A stretch of 64,000 nt of DNA from Paenibacillus sp. FSL A5-0031 (lineage in GTDB: Bacteria; Bacillota; Bacilli; Paenibacillales; Paenibacillaceae). Location: positions 186,001 to 250,000 of the forward strand of contig NZ_MRTD01000001.1 in the NCBI RefSeq assembly GCF_001956295.1, given 5' to 3'. Below are positions 1 through 8,617 of the stretch, one piece after another. A program made the translations under genes and the position numbers. The stretch's first letter is position 1. Each line of letters opens with the position of its first letter. A model generated the notes under the pieces. The model saw only the letters and a program-made list of their open reading frames with translations. It made no database searches and was not told where the DNA came from.

Positions 1-1
1 A

Positions 2-382
2 CCGACGGTTAGGCTAATTCACCAGTTTGAAGCGCAAAATCGGGTTTTCATTACGGGATGTTCCGATAACATTACGATAAGATACCCGGATATTCAAGTC
101 ATGCTGAATACACCGGACGATTTGTCTTTGGAACAAATGGAGCGATATGGCGACTTCGCGGAGGCTGTTTGCAGGGAAGCTAAGCAAGCTGGATACGCAG
201 GGCTCAATATGAATGGCTTTACTTGTCTTCCGCCTATCGTAATTCGAGCGCACGCTTTAGGTTTAAAGGTATGGGTTTATACAGTGAACTTTCGCTCAGC
301 AATGGAATGGTTTCTGAGGATGAAAGTTGACGCCATTACTACCCGTGCACCCATAGATCTAATCGCACTAAAAAAAGAATGA
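2..382 (+). CDS. Glycerophosphodiester phosphodiesterase, C-terminal part (5' end outside window)
   Basis: The frame is open from the first bases of the window to a TGA at 380-382, so this is the last 126 residues of a longer protein. The tail has the typical GDPD ending: a Gly-rich strand (GYAGLNMNG), a helix, then the strand LGLKVWVYTVN, a helix and DAITTRAPIDLIAL, which is the last beta-strand and exit loop of the GDPD TIM barrel. The family hydrolyses glycerophosphodiesters such as glycerophosphoinositol to glycerol-3-phosphate and an alcohol. The catalytic His and Glu residues lie in the missing N-terminal part. The ABC transporter and phosphoesterases downstream suggest a shared pathway. 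The family call rests on the C-terminal third only. Confidence 0.72.
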   Translation, partial: PTVRLIHQFEAQNRVFITGCSDNITIRYPDIQVMLNTPDDLSLEQMERYGDFAEAVCREAKQAGYAGLNMNGFTCLPPIVIRAHALGLKVWVYTVNFRSAMEWFLRMKVDAITTRAPIDLIALKKE

Positions 383-414
383 AATTAACTGTAGCCAAGT
401 GAAAAAAAGTTTGG

Positions 415-441
415 TATAATCCGTTCATGGTAAGCGCTTAC
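415..441 (+). promoter_or_regulatory. -10 box with overlapping GTAAGCGCTTAC palindrome (cre or LacI-type operator)
   Basis: TATAAT at 415-420 puts the transcription start near 427. The perfect palindrome GTAAGCGCTTAC at 430-441 sits just downstream. It has the centre of the CcpA cre consensus but not its outer T/A bases, so it could be a cre or the operator of another LacI-family protein. Either way the position suggests repression. Confidence 0.6.
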
Positions 442-471
442 TTAAAGAGGCGCACTTTATTTTAATCTTCA

Positions 472-485
472 TGGTATCGCTTCCA
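472..485. promoter_or_regulatory. LacI-type operator TGGTATCGCTTCCA, copy 1
   Basis: Imperfect dyad with a central CG and TGGTA/TTCCA arms, as in LacI-family operators. An identical 14-mer is at 713-726 and near-identical ones at 19908-19921 and 19943-19956. Confidence 0.6.
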
Positions 486-712
486 GAAAAAGCAGTTTCA
501 GATTAATACGCTCATAGTCAACATGGAAGAAGGTGAATTTTGTTGCAGCTCTTGATACCAATGAGTGAATGAATCTTAACAAAATATTTACCTATAGATA
601 ACAAATAATGGTTTAATAAACAAGTTTTTGTTAATACAATCGGTTTAGGATGCAAAATTATTATTCGGATAAGAGGGTGATTGGTTAAAATTTATGTATT
701 TGAAATTTTATA

Positions 713-726
713 TGGTATCGCTTCCA
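713..726. promoter_or_regulatory. LacI-type operator TGGTATCGCTTCCA, copy 2
   Basis: This is the same 14 bases as at 472, 241 bp further on and 34 nt before the permease start at 760. The copy spacing would allow looping or road-block repression. Confidence 0.6.
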
Positions 727-759
727 GACAGTAATCAGAAAGAAGGTGACTTTCAACTT

Positions 760-1707
760 ATGAAGCAAATGACCGTACCAATGAAACGGAAAAACAGTGG
801 CATCGCTTTATGGAGAAAAATGTTGGCTCACAAATATTTATATTTCATGTTGTTGCCATGTGTTGTATTCTTCATCATTTTCAACTATATTCCGATGGCC
901 GGCTTGTTGTTAGCCTTCAAGGAATACAAGTTCAATGAGGGCATCTTAGGAAGCCCATGGGTTGGCCTTGATTATTTCAAGCAATTTTTTAATTCCTATC
1001 AAAGCGGAGAGTTGATTAAAAACACACTCATCATAAGTTGTATGAAATTGTTTCTATACTTGCCGTTTCCGATTATTCTTGCACTTATGTTTAATGAAGT
1101 TCGCTCAAAATGGTTCAAAAATGTTTCTCAGAGCTTGCTGTATTTGCCGCACTTCCTCTCGTGGGTTGTCGTCATCGGCTTAGTTCAACGTATACTCGCT
1201 CCCGATACTGGCTTGTTGAATCAGGTAATCACGAATATGGGCGGCGACGGAAGTACATTTTTTATGATGGATTCGGATTACTTCTACCAGATTATGTTCG
1301 GAAGCCATGTATGGAAGTCTATTGGTTGGGATTCGATCATCTATGTCGCAGCGATCTCAGGAATTAATCCCGAAATGTACGAAGCGGCTAAAATTGATGG
1401 GGCAAGCAAATTCCGAGAGGTTTGGAATATTACGCTGCCGTCCATCACACCGACAATTGTAATCCTCTTTATATTGTCTCTGGGCAGTATATTATCCGCT
1501 GGGTTCGACCAGATTTATTTGCTCAAAACACCGGGTAATGCACCGCTCTCTGATATTTTGGACACTTACATTATCCGAGTTGGCTTGCAAGGCGGTCAGT
1601 ACGGATACGCGACAGCCGTGGGCATGCTGCAAGGATTAATTGGATTGATCTTGGTTGTATTCGCAAACCGAGTTTCCCGAAAGGTTTCTGAAACATCCTT
1701 ATGGTAG
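760..1707 (+). CDS. Carbohydrate ABC transporter permease, LplB/YtcP-type (first of two)
   Basis: Encodes a 315-residue inner-membrane permease that moves an oligosaccharide or glycoside through an ATP-driven importer. The protein starts with a basic cytoplasmic tail, then six predicted membrane segments. The EAA loop reads YEAAKIDGASKFREVWNITLP and contacts the ATPase, which is not encoded here and is probably a shared MsmX-type subunit. The ATG at 760 is preferred because AAGGTG at 743-748 precedes it, while an in-frame ATG at 694 lies upstream of the operator at 713-726. The binding protein and the partner permease follow on the same strand. Confidence 0.88.
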   Translation: MKQMTVPMKRKNSGIALWRKMLAHKYLYFMLLPCVVFFIIFNYIPMAGLLLAFKEYKFNEGILGSPWVGLDYFKQFFNSYQSGELIKNTLIISCMKLFLYLPFPIILALMFNEVRSKWFKNVSQSLLYLPHFLSWVVVIGLVQRILAPDTGLLNQVITNMGGDGSTFFMMDSDYFYQIMFGSHVWKSIGWDSIIYVAAISGINPEMYEAAKIDGASKFREVWNITLPSITPTIVILFILSLGSILSAGFDQIYLLKTPGNAPLSDILDTYIIRVGLQGGQYGYATAVGMLQGLIGLILVVFANRVSRKVSETSLW

Positions 1708-1715
1708 CTTTGTTC

Positions 1716-1729
1716 TGATAACGTTACCA
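1716..1729. promoter_or_regulatory. Operator-like dyad TGATAACGTTACCA between permease and binding protein
   Basis: Reverse complement TGGTAACGTTATCA resembles the TGGTA-N-CG-N-TWCCA sites at 472, 713, 19908 and 19943. It lies nine bases after the permease stop. It may be an internal operator or chance; no promoter is evident beside it. Confidence 0.35.
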
Positions 1730-1826
1730 TAGTTGCTATGCGAAAAGGTTTGCATGACCATCCACTTGGTGGGAGACGTCTTCTGGCGTGTTTCATAAAA
1801 TCATTTTAGAAAAGGGGAACAATCGC

Positions 1827-3557
1827 ATGAGTAAGAAATGGGCAAAGTATTTCGCAATACCTTTGGTGACAGCGCTTCTGATCGCCGGCTGCTCGAATGG
1901 CAACAAGAACAATAATGAAACACCTGCTCCTGGCGGCACAGATGGGGTTTCACCTACAACGGAAGGGAAACCGGCTACATGGATTGCTGACCGTAAAATC
2001 AAAGGTCTTGTATTCATGGGGACCGACGATTACACAGAAGATATGAACCCGGAAATTAAAGCGAAGATAAAGGAGCAAACGGGGATCGACTTTGAAATTG
2101 AAATCATGAAAGCCGAAAAATCCATCGATGGCTTGATTGCAGGCATCGCTGCAAACGACTTGCCGGATTTCGTTGCTTTCTACCTCAATAACAGTGGTAG
2201 ACCGGAAATGCCCGTTGTCTTGAAAGCGGCACGCGAAGGTATGTTCACTGATTTGACTCCGCTTATGAAAGATACGAAAGTGTACAGCAAATATTTGCAA
2301 GATGACTATTTGCCGCTTGATACGAAATACGGCGTAATGTTCCGTCCTGAGTTTAACGGCTCTTCTTACTTCGTTCATATGAATATCAATCGACAAGGCG
2401 GTTATCTATCTAACAAATACGTAGGCGGCGCTTATATCCGTAAAGATATTGCTGACTCACTAGGAATCGACCCGCGCACAATCAAGACGTCGGATGAAGT
2501 GTATGAGCTGGCTAAGAAAATTAAAGCGGGTAACTTCAAAGACAACAATGGCAGTCCAGTAATTCCAATCGGTCCATCTTTTTGGGGTGGTAAAGATGTT
2601 TCAGCTGCTTTCAAGGATCTGCAGTGGGGCGAAGACGACCAACGCATCAAAAAATCGAAAGACGGTCAAATCCTTCATGAAGCAGAAACCGAATATCCGA
2701 TGAAAAAAGTAGAGTATTTCCAAAAGCTGCTTAAAGAAAAACTTATTCATCCCGAGTACTTTACAATTGACGAAAGCCGCGCAACAGAGGGCGCTTTGAA
2801 TGGCTCATGGGCGATTATCGGTGATGCCCACAACTATCAAGAGTTCAACCAAGATATGCATTACCTCCCGCTTGGACCAATTAACAACGTAGACGGCCCT
2901 TACCAAATGCAGGTTAGCTTTAAGTCCGGCTACAGCGCTTGGGCGATCCCGACTACTACGAAAAACCCGCAAGAGATTGTTAAATTTGCGGACTACTTAG
3001 CTAGTAAGGAAGGAAAACTTATTTGGAAATACGGTTTGGAGGGCCGCGATTATACGCTCGGCGCAGACGGTTTTCCACTTGTGAAACAAGAAGTGTTGGA
3101 TCTGAAAGCAACAGATCCGAACGAAGCGAAAAAGCTCGGATTCCAAGGCGTCGGCAACTCATGGGGCGATATTCTAGGCGGCACGGACACCGATAACTTG
3201 GCTGATTTCGGGGAAATGCAGTATGGCGACAAATTGAAAAAAGAAGACAATAACGGTGCTCTAAAACTAATCGAATATTGGAACTTTGAGGAAAAGTACA
3301 AAAATGCGAAGATCGTTGACAGCTACGTACCTACTGCGTTCCTCGGTGAATTCGACAGATCTTCAGAACTTAAAGCGGCTTTGGATGCTTACAATGAAAC
3401 TTTGATCCGCGCTTATTACGGCAAGAGTCTTGATGAAGCTAAGAAAATGTTGGAAAGCAACTTGAAACAATTGAAATCAGCAGGATTGGACGATTATTTG
3501 AAGCTTCTCGCAGAAAAAGATGCCGATCCAAAAACGGACGTAAACCTGAACGATTAG
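1827..3557 (+). CDS. Extracellular sugar-binding lipoprotein of ABC transporter (LplA-like)
   Basis: A 576-residue solute-binding protein. The ATG at 1827 follows AAAGGGGA, and an in-frame ATG at 1788 has no ribosome binding site. The N-terminus is a lipoprotein signal (KKWAKYFAIPLVTALLIAGC) with lipobox LIAGC, so Cys is lipidated after cleavage. A Thr/Pro/Asn-rich linker follows, then a type-I binding fold of the size usual for LplA/YtcQ-type proteins (about 500-580 residues). It lies between the two permease genes and presumably captures the substrate of this locus, which the sequence alone does not identify. Confidence 0.88.
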   Translation: MSKKWAKYFAIPLVTALLIAGCSNGNKNNNETPAPGGTDGVSPTTEGKPATWIADRKIKGLVFMGTDDYTEDMNPEIKAKIKEQTGIDFEIEIMKAEKSIDGLIAGIAANDLPDFVAFYLNNSGRPEMPVVLKAAREGMFTDLTPLMKDTKVYSKYLQDDYLPLDTKYGVMFRPEFNGSSYFVHMNINRQGGYLSNKYVGGAYIRKDIADSLGIDPRTIKTSDEVYELAKKIKAGNFKDNNGSPVIPIGPSFWGGKDVSAAFKDLQWGEDDQRIKKSKDGQILHEAETEYPMKKVEYFQKLLKEKLIHPEYFTIDESRATEGALNGSWAIIGDAHNYQEFNQDMHYLPLGPINNVDGPYQMQVSFKSGYSAWAIPTTTKNPQEIVKFADYLASKEGKLIWKYGLEGRDYTLGADGFPLVKQEVLDLKATDPNEAKKLGFQGVGNSWGDILGGTDTDNLADFGEMQYGDKLKKEDNNGALKLIEYWNFEEKYKNAKIVDSYVPTAFLGEFDRSSELKAALDAYNETLIRAYYGKSLDEAKKMLESNLKQLKSAGLDDYLKLLAEKDADPKTDVNLND

Positions 3558-3601
3558 AGAATAGGTTCAACATTTAGAAGCAGAAAATTAGTGGAAGAGG
3601 T

Positions 3602-3637
3602 AAGGCGATTTTATCCGCAGCTGGGTAAAAACGCCTT
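3602..3637 (+). other. Intra-operon hairpin after the binding-protein gene
   Basis: Arms 3602-3616 and 3623-3637 form a stem of about 15 pairs with one mismatch and one G-U pair, around the loop GCAGCT. No U-run follows. Such hairpins often protect the 3' end of binding-protein mRNA or partly terminate transcription, giving more lipoprotein than permease. Confidence 0.6.
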
Positions 3638-3660
3638 TCCTTCAACGGAGGAGGGAGAAA

Positions 3661-4569
3661 GTGGGAAACGAATTTTATAAGCTCAGCACGGGTGAAAGAA
3701 TTTTCAGAGTCATTAACTACTTGCTTCTAATCGCGCTGTGTTTATCGATCATTCTACCTTTTTTTAATATTTTTGCACTTGCTTTTAATCCCGGTAAAGA
3801 CGCGGAAAGAGGCGGCATTTACTTCTGGCCGAGGATTTGGTCCTTGGAAAACTTCCAAAAAGCGTTTGAAACGTCCAATATTACAACTGCTTTTGGGATT
3901 TCAGTCTTCCGAACGGTCGTAGGAACGATCTCAAGTGTTTTTCTGACTGCAGCAGCAGCTTATGCATTAAAGAGCAAAACGTTGCCTGGCGGGAAATACA
4001 TCATGATGATCATTTTCTTCACCATGTTGTTTGGAGGGGGAATCATTCCCTATTACATGCTGCTTAAGTCCATTCATTTGACGAATAATATTTGGGTTTA
4101 CGTCATTCCAAGCTTATATAGCGTATGGAACATCATCATAATGCGAACATTTTTTCAACAAATTCATCCGAGTTTGGAAGAATCGGCGCGAATTGATGGG
4201 TATAACGACTTTTCGATCTTCTTGCGCGTTATTATGCCGCTCAGTCGGCCGGTTATAGCGGTTATTGGCTTGTTTAACGCCGTTGGCCATTGGAACGATT
4301 GGTTCACTGGTGCATTTTATATTCGAAAATCGTCTTTGCGCCCGCTGTCCACGCTTCTACAAGAAATGTTGATGAGTGCGGAAGCGATGCGGGATACGCT
4401 CAATCAGGCTGCCGGACTTAGATACGATTTGATCGAAAAAATGCAGGTTACAGGAAACTCGCTTAAAATGGCAACGATCATTATCGTCGTCACGCCGATT
4501 ATTCTTATCTATCCATTTGTGCAGCGCTATTTTACCAAGGGCATTATGATCGGATCGATTAAAGAGTAA
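3661..4569 (+). CDS. Carbohydrate ABC transporter permease, YtcP/LplC-type (second)
   Basis: A 302-residue membrane permease that pairs with the product of 760-1707. It begins with GTG at 3661 after GGAGGAGGG. Six membrane segments are apparent. The EAA-type loop is LEESARIDGYNDFSIFLRVIMPL, and the C-terminus GIMIGSIKE is the usual ending of the YtcP group. Family members import plant or microbial oligosaccharides together with a lipoprotein and a shared ATPase. The next gene starts 27 nt later, so they are probably cotranscribed. Confidence 0.88.
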   Translation: MGNEFYKLSTGERIFRVINYLLLIALCLSIILPFFNIFALAFNPGKDAERGGIYFWPRIWSLENFQKAFETSNITTAFGISVFRTVVGTISSVFLTAAAAYALKSKTLPGGKYIMMIIFFTMLFGGGIIPYYMLLKSIHLTNNIWVYVIPSLYSVWNIIIMRTFFQQIHPSLEESARIDGYNDFSIFLRVIMPLSRPVIAVIGLFNAVGHWNDWFTGAFYIRKSSLRPLSTLLQEMLMSAEAMRDTLNQAAGLRYDLIEKMQVTGNSLKMATIIIVVTPIILIYPFVQRYFTKGIMIGSIKE

Positions 4570-4596
4570 ATCAGCCTAGGAGAGGATGGGGGAAAA

Positions 4597-5484
4597 ATGA
4601 AAATAGTGAATTCATACGTAGAGTCGGGGACTTGGTTTAAAGGAAGCTTTCATAATCACACGACGAACAGCGATGGTTGGTTTTCGCTCGAAACGGTTTA
4701 CAAAATGTACGGTGGATACGATTTTCTCGGTATTTCTGACCACGATAAAATTACGAAACACGAAGGCAAAAGAGAGATACCGAATGTTTTCGAAGCCATA
4801 GAAGTCAGCAGTCGGCAAACACATATGCTGCTCGTGAAACCGCCGCAAATGATTATGGAAAACTACAGCAATGCATTTACGATTGAGAACTATCAACGCT
4901 TTGTGGATCTAACAACGACGAATGATGGATTTGCAGTGCTCGTGCATCCGAATCGGTATTTCTCGAATTTTTGGGAACTAGAAGATATGTTTAAGATGGA
5001 ACGTTATCTTGGGGTTGAAGTCTATAACGGGGACGGCAATCCGGAGTACGATATCGCGTTCGACAAGTGGGATGCTCTTCTATCCGCCGGTCGTAAATTG
5101 TGGGGTTTCGGAAATGACGACTCGCATGTATATGGACAAGAAAAGCGCGCTTGGAACGTGGTCAGAGCAAAGGCAAATACGAACGATGCTATCATTGATG
5201 CGATCAAAGAAGGCAACTTTTATGTATCAACGGGGTATGGGTTTGATGCGATCAGAGTAGAAGGCAACAAGGTTGTTGTTGATCTTCGTTCTAATGATAT
5301 GCTTGATAAAATGTACAAATACGTCACGTTTTTCGGTAAAGACGGACAGGTGCTTAAAGAAACAACAGGACGAATCAAGCAAGCTGAATATGAGTGTAAT
5401 GGAGACGAAAAATACGTCCGTATAGCCGTTTATTTGGAAGGCGGGTATTCCGCTTTTTCTCAGCCGTTATTTATTGAAGATTAA
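4597..5484 (+). CDS. PHP-domain phosphoesterase
   Basis: A 295-residue PHP (polymerase and histidinol phosphatase) domain protein, probably a cytoplasmic metal-dependent phosphoesterase. The motifs are visible: SFHNHTTNSDGWFS with H19 and H21, then LGISDHDKIT with D48, H49 and D50, a later LVHPNR and GNDDSHV near residues 110 and 172. These bind the di- or trinuclear metal centre. No DNA polymerase or exonuclease domain is attached, so nucleic-acid work is not implied. Its place between a sugar importer and another phosphoesterase suggests it dephosphorylates an imported or intermediate phosphoester. The substrate is unknown. Confidence 0.82.
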   Translation: MKIVNSYVESGTWFKGSFHNHTTNSDGWFSLETVYKMYGGYDFLGISDHDKITKHEGKREIPNVFEAIEVSSRQTHMLLVKPPQMIMENYSNAFTIENYQRFVDLTTTNDGFAVLVHPNRYFSNFWELEDMFKMERYLGVEVYNGDGNPEYDIAFDKWDALLSAGRKLWGFGNDDSHVYGQEKRAWNVVRAKANTNDAIIDAIKEGNFYVSTGYGFDAIRVEGNKVVVDLRSNDMLDKMYKYVTFFGKDGQVLKETTGRIKQAEYECNGDEKYVRIAVYLEGGYSAFSQPLFIED

Positions 5485-5509
5485 TCAGGTTTTAGGTCGA
5501 GGAGGAGTT

Positions 5510-6406
5510 ATGGTGGAGCACAGCAAGTTAAGATTCCGATCAGACGGGACATTTACGATCATTCAATTTACCGATATGCATATCAAGAATGGAATTGAAC
5601 CTGATAAGGATGTTCAAACGTTAGCTGTTATTCAGCAGCTGATTGCGTCGCAAAAGCCCGATTTGATCGTCCTTACTGGCGATGTCATATCCAGCTATGA
5701 TACAGAGGATCAAGAAGCAGCATTTCGCCGTGCGATTGCGGATGTTGTCCAGTCTGGCATTCCGTTCGCTGTCATTTATGGCAATCACGACACAGAGAAA
5801 GGTATTACGCGTCAACGATTGAATGAAGTTTTAAAGGAATATAGTAATAACTTATCTGAGGATGGTCCTAAGGACATCCATGGAGTGGGGAATTATGCAC
5901 TGACTGTTGCGGGTTCTGCGAGTGAAGAAGATACGGCTGTTCTGTACTTTTTTGATTCCGGGGATTCAGCACCAGAATCCGTTGGTGGATATGAATGGAT
6001 ACATCCAGATCAGGTTCACTGGTATTGCAGCGAATCGAATAAGCTTGCTCAGAAGAATGGCAGCGCATTGCCTGGACTCGCTTTTTTCCATATTCCAATT
6101 CCAGAATATGAGCAAGTCTGGCAGGAAGGCAAATGTATAGGCAATAAAGGCGAGGAGGTCTGCTGTCCGAAATTGAACAGCGGTTTATTCACGGCAATGC
6201 TGGAGCAGGGTGATGTCATGGGGACTTTTGCCGGACATGATCATGATAATGATTACGTAGGAGAGCTTCATGGCATCCGATTGTGTTATGGACGTGCCAC
6301 GGGCTTCAACACATACGGAGAGCTTGATCGTGGAGCAAGAATCATTACGTTATTCGAAGGAAAACGGGAGTTCGATACAAGGATAGAAATAGCGAAATTG
6401 AACTAA
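5510..6406 (+). CDS. Calcineurin-like metallophosphoesterase
   Basis: A 298-residue metallophosphoesterase of the purple acid phosphatase-related type, with no signal peptide. The five blocks are present: FTDMHIKNG (D22, H24), LTGDVIS (D58), YGNHD (N92, H93), a later FFHIPIPEY and FAGHDHDND. These residues bind two metals and the phosphate. The start may be ATG 5510 or the next codon GTG 5513, which is better spaced from GAGGAGGAG at 5500-5507; an in-frame ATG at 5474 overlaps the previous gene and is less likely. With the PHP gene it forms a phosphoesterase pair inside the sugar operon. Confidence 0.82.
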   Translation: MVEHSKLRFRSDGTFTIIQFTDMHIKNGIEPDKDVQTLAVIQQLIASQKPDLIVLTGDVISSYDTEDQEAAFRRAIADVVQSGIPFAVIYGNHDTEKGITRQRLNEVLKEYSNNLSEDGPKDIHGVGNYALTVAGSASEEDTAVLYFFDSGDSAPESVGGYEWIHPDQVHWYCSESNKLAQKNGSALPGLAFFHIPIPEYEQVWQEGKCIGNKGEEVCCPKLNSGLFTAMLEQGDVMGTFAGHDHDNDYVGELHGIRLCYGRATGFNTYGELDRGARIITLFEGKREFDTRIEIAKLN

Positions 6407-6463
6407 GTTGATGAGGATTAGTCTCTCAGCTGAATGATACTTAAGAATAAATGATGAGAAAGT

Positions 6464-6519
6464 TTGTCGAAGTTGAAGTATATCTTATATAATTCTAATA
6501 TATGAACGAAATATACTTC
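6464..6519 (+). promoter_or_regulatory. Promoter and long dyad upstream of the LacI-type gene
   Basis: TTGTCG (6464-6469), 18 bp, TATAAT (6488-6493) fits a sigma-A promoter. The inverted repeat GAAGTATAT (6475-6483) and ATATACTTC (6511-6519) brackets the -10 box and could be an autoregulatory site or a leader hairpin. Confidence 0.5.
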
Positions 6520-6536
6520 CACGAAGGGTGAATAAT

Positions 6537-7547
6537 GTGCAACCAAAAATCAAAGATGTGGCCCGGGTAGCAGGAGTTTCGGTTACGACTGTGTCCAGAG
6601 TGCTAAATGGCGAGAGGTATGTGAAAGACGATCTCAAGGAAAAGGTGAATCAAGCCATCGATCAATTGGGATACGCTCCAAGCCATATCGCCCGAAGCTT
6701 GGTACGCAACAAAACGAATCTCATTGGGGTAATTGTGCCAGACCTTACCTCAAGCTTCTATTCGACAATTTTAAGCAGCATCGAAGAAGCGGCTAGCACT
6801 AATGATTATAACCTTTTGGTATGCAATATCATCGAGGATATAGATAAAGAATTAAAGTATATCAATGTGTTTCAGGAAATGCGGGTAGAAGGTATCATTA
6901 TTATGCATGAGAAAATTAATGAGGAAATCCGTGCTTTGATTCATAAGATGAACATTCCCGTTATTTTTTCTAGTGTTAAACCGATGGACCAGGAGTTCGC
7001 TTCTGTAATTATTGATGACTACAAAGCTGCTTACGATGCGACAAAATATTTGATTGAGCTTGGCCATGAGGAAATCGGGTTTATCGGCGGCGACATGCGC
7101 GATATTACATCGGGACAAAACCGTTATAGCGGATATCGAAATGCATTGTCAGACCATTCCATTAAAATCATATATGAAAATATCCGGTTCGGTGATTATA
7201 AAGTGAAAAGTGGATACGAGCAAATGAAGGATATTCTTCGCAATAAACAAACGCCTACGGCTGTATTTGCCGTAAGTGATGATATGGCTGTTGGAGCGAT
7301 GAACTGCATTTGGGATCATAACCTTCGAGTTCCAGAGGATATTTCCATTATGGGCTTTGACGGAAGTCAACTGACCGAGCTTGCCCGTCCGAGGTTAACC
7401 TCAATGGAGCAGCCTATTCAAGACATGGGCAAAGTGACGATGGCAGCGCTGTTGAAACAGATTACGAATAAGGAAACGTCAAACGAGGATATTATCTTGG
7501 AGCATAAACTAGTTGTCCGTGAAAGCTGTATAAGAAGAGATTCATAA
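6537..7547 (+). CDS. LacI-family transcriptional regulator
   Basis: A 336-residue repressor. The N-terminal helix-turn-helix IKDVARVAGVSVTTVSRVLNG is canonical, and the next segment contains the hinge helix (SHIARSLV). The rest is a periplasmic-binding-like effector domain ending in SMEQPIQDMGKV. GTG at 6537 is six bases after AAGGGTG (6524-6530) and is chosen over GTG 6528, which has no ribosome binding site. It is the only LacI gene in region 1 and is therefore the first candidate to bind the repeated TGGTA-N-CG-N-TWCCA sites at 472, 713, 19908 and 19943. That link is inferred. Confidence 0.9.
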   Translation: MQPKIKDVARVAGVSVTTVSRVLNGERYVKDDLKEKVNQAIDQLGYAPSHIARSLVRNKTNLIGVIVPDLTSSFYSTILSSIEEAASTNDYNLLVCNIIEDIDKELKYINVFQEMRVEGIIIMHEKINEEIRALIHKMNIPVIFSSVKPMDQEFASVIIDDYKAAYDATKYLIELGHEEIGFIGGDMRDITSGQNRYSGYRNALSDHSIKIIYENIRFGDYKVKSGYEQMKDILRNKQTPTAVFAVSDDMAVGAMNCIWDHNLRVPEDISIMGFDGSQLTELARPRLTSMEQPIQDMGKVTMAALLKQITNKETSNEDIILEHKLVVRESCIRRDS

Positions 7548-7604
7548 GGATTAAAGAGCACAGCACATCAGTGCATATCGGAAATAGATGGAGATGAGGC
7601 ACCA

Positions 7605-8561
7605 TTGAAAAATTACGATGTCATCGTGATTGGAGACGCGAATATTGATTTAGTTGTTGAGGGCTGCAACGAGCTGCCAGCACCCGGACAAGAGGTATTT
7701 GTTCGAAATATGACCATCCACGTCGGCGGAGGGGCAGCTTTGTTTAGTTTGGCAACAGCCAAGCTAGGTTTGAAGGTTGCCTTTAACGGGGTTCTAGGTG
7801 ACGACGGATTTGGTCAGCTTATAAAAGATCAATTTTCTCGATATGGAATCGATACCAGATATATTAAAAAGAGCAGCAGCAATACAGGAATTTCCATTGC
7901 AATTAATCCGGAAAATGATCGTTCATTTATTACGTATGCAGGGTCAAACGCCGAGCTAAGCTTGCAGCAGCTTGACATGAATAGTGTTTTATTAGGACGT
8001 CATGTTCATTTGACTTGTTATAAGGGAAGCCGCAATCATGCTGAATTTTTGGAAACCGTAAAAAAACTTAAAGCACTAGGCGTAACGACCTCTATTGATA
8101 TGGGGTGGGATGACACTGGGGAATGGTATCCTGGCATTTTTGAATTAATGAAGGATATCGACGTTTTTTTCATGAACGAAACCGAAGCTATACACTATAC
8201 CGGTTGTACAACGGTAGAAGAAAGTCTTGAAGTTCTTTCTAAACACAGCAGCCATATCGTGCTCAAATTGGGTTCGAAAGGTGCGGTGACATCAGTAGGC
8301 GGGCAGCAGTCCTATCGTTCGAGCTTCTCCGTCCAAGTCGTCGACACGACTGGAGCGGGTGATTCTTTTAATGCCGGTTATATTTATGGATATTTGGCAG
8401 GGAAAAATCCAGAGGAATGTTTGATATATGGAAATGCTTGCGGCGCACTGTCTGTAAGTGAATATGGTGGAAATACAGGGACGACAAACATAGAGCTGCT
8501 AGAGAAATTTATCGCAGATCGAATTGGAGAAACAAAAGAAACGCTGGAAACCACACTATGA
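7605..8561 (+). CDS. PfkB-family carbohydrate kinase
   Basis: A 318-residue ribokinase-fold kinase that phosphorylates a sugar or cyclitol with ATP in the cytoplasm. The N-terminal IGDANIDLVVEG and the glycine pair in the HVGGGAALFSLATAKLG segment mark the substrate side, and DTTGAGDSFNAGYIYGYL near residue 245 is the ATP/anion-hole signature with the catalytic Asp. The start is TTG 7605 after GGAGATGAGG (7590-7599). Family members act on ribose, fructose, adenosine, KDG or myo-inositol, and the sequence does not decide which. Its neighbours suggest a product of the mannoside or inositol pathway. Confidence 0.87.
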   Translation: MKNYDVIVIGDANIDLVVEGCNELPAPGQEVFVRNMTIHVGGGAALFSLATAKLGLKVAFNGVLGDDGFGQLIKDQFSRYGIDTRYIKKSSSNTGISIAINPENDRSFITYAGSNAELSLQQLDMNSVLLGRHVHLTCYKGSRNHAEFLETVKKLKALGVTTSIDMGWDDTGEWYPGIFELMKDIDVFFMNETEAIHYTGCTTVEESLEVLSKHSSHIVLKLGSKGAVTSVGGQQSYRSSFSVQVVDTTGAGDSFNAGYIYGYLAGKNPEECLIYGNACGALSVSEYGGNTGTTNIELLEKFIADRIGETKETLETTL

Positions 8562-8579
8562 ATCTAATGATTCATAGTG
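8554..8579 (+). other. Perfect intra-operon hairpin over the pfkB-type stop codon
   Basis: An 11-bp perfect stem (8554-8564 with 8569-8579) and TAAT loop overlap the TGA stop at 8559-8561. No U-run follows, so it is more likely a processing, stability or coupling element than a terminator. Confidence 0.55.
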
Positions 8580-8617
8580 ATGGTTTATGTATGAGACTAT
8601 AAGCAGGTTTTAGGAGA

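Larger units (their letters stand above)
383..759 (+). promoter_or_regulatory. 377-nt regulatory leader of the ABC/phosphoesterase operon
   Basis: No gene is visible here. The stretch holds a TATAAT at 415-420 with a poor -35, a 12-bp palindrome over the expected transcription start, and two copies of a LacI-type operator at 472-485 and 713-726. Both operator copies are followed by an AGAAGGTGA-like Shine-Dalgarno sequence, so the leader looks partly duplicated. Only the second copy leads to the permease start at 760. Confidence 0.6.

Noticed and set aside
694-759. Earlier start of the first permease at ATG 694
   Set aside because: This would place the operator at 713-726 inside the coding sequence; the ribosome binding site at 743-748 fits ATG 760.
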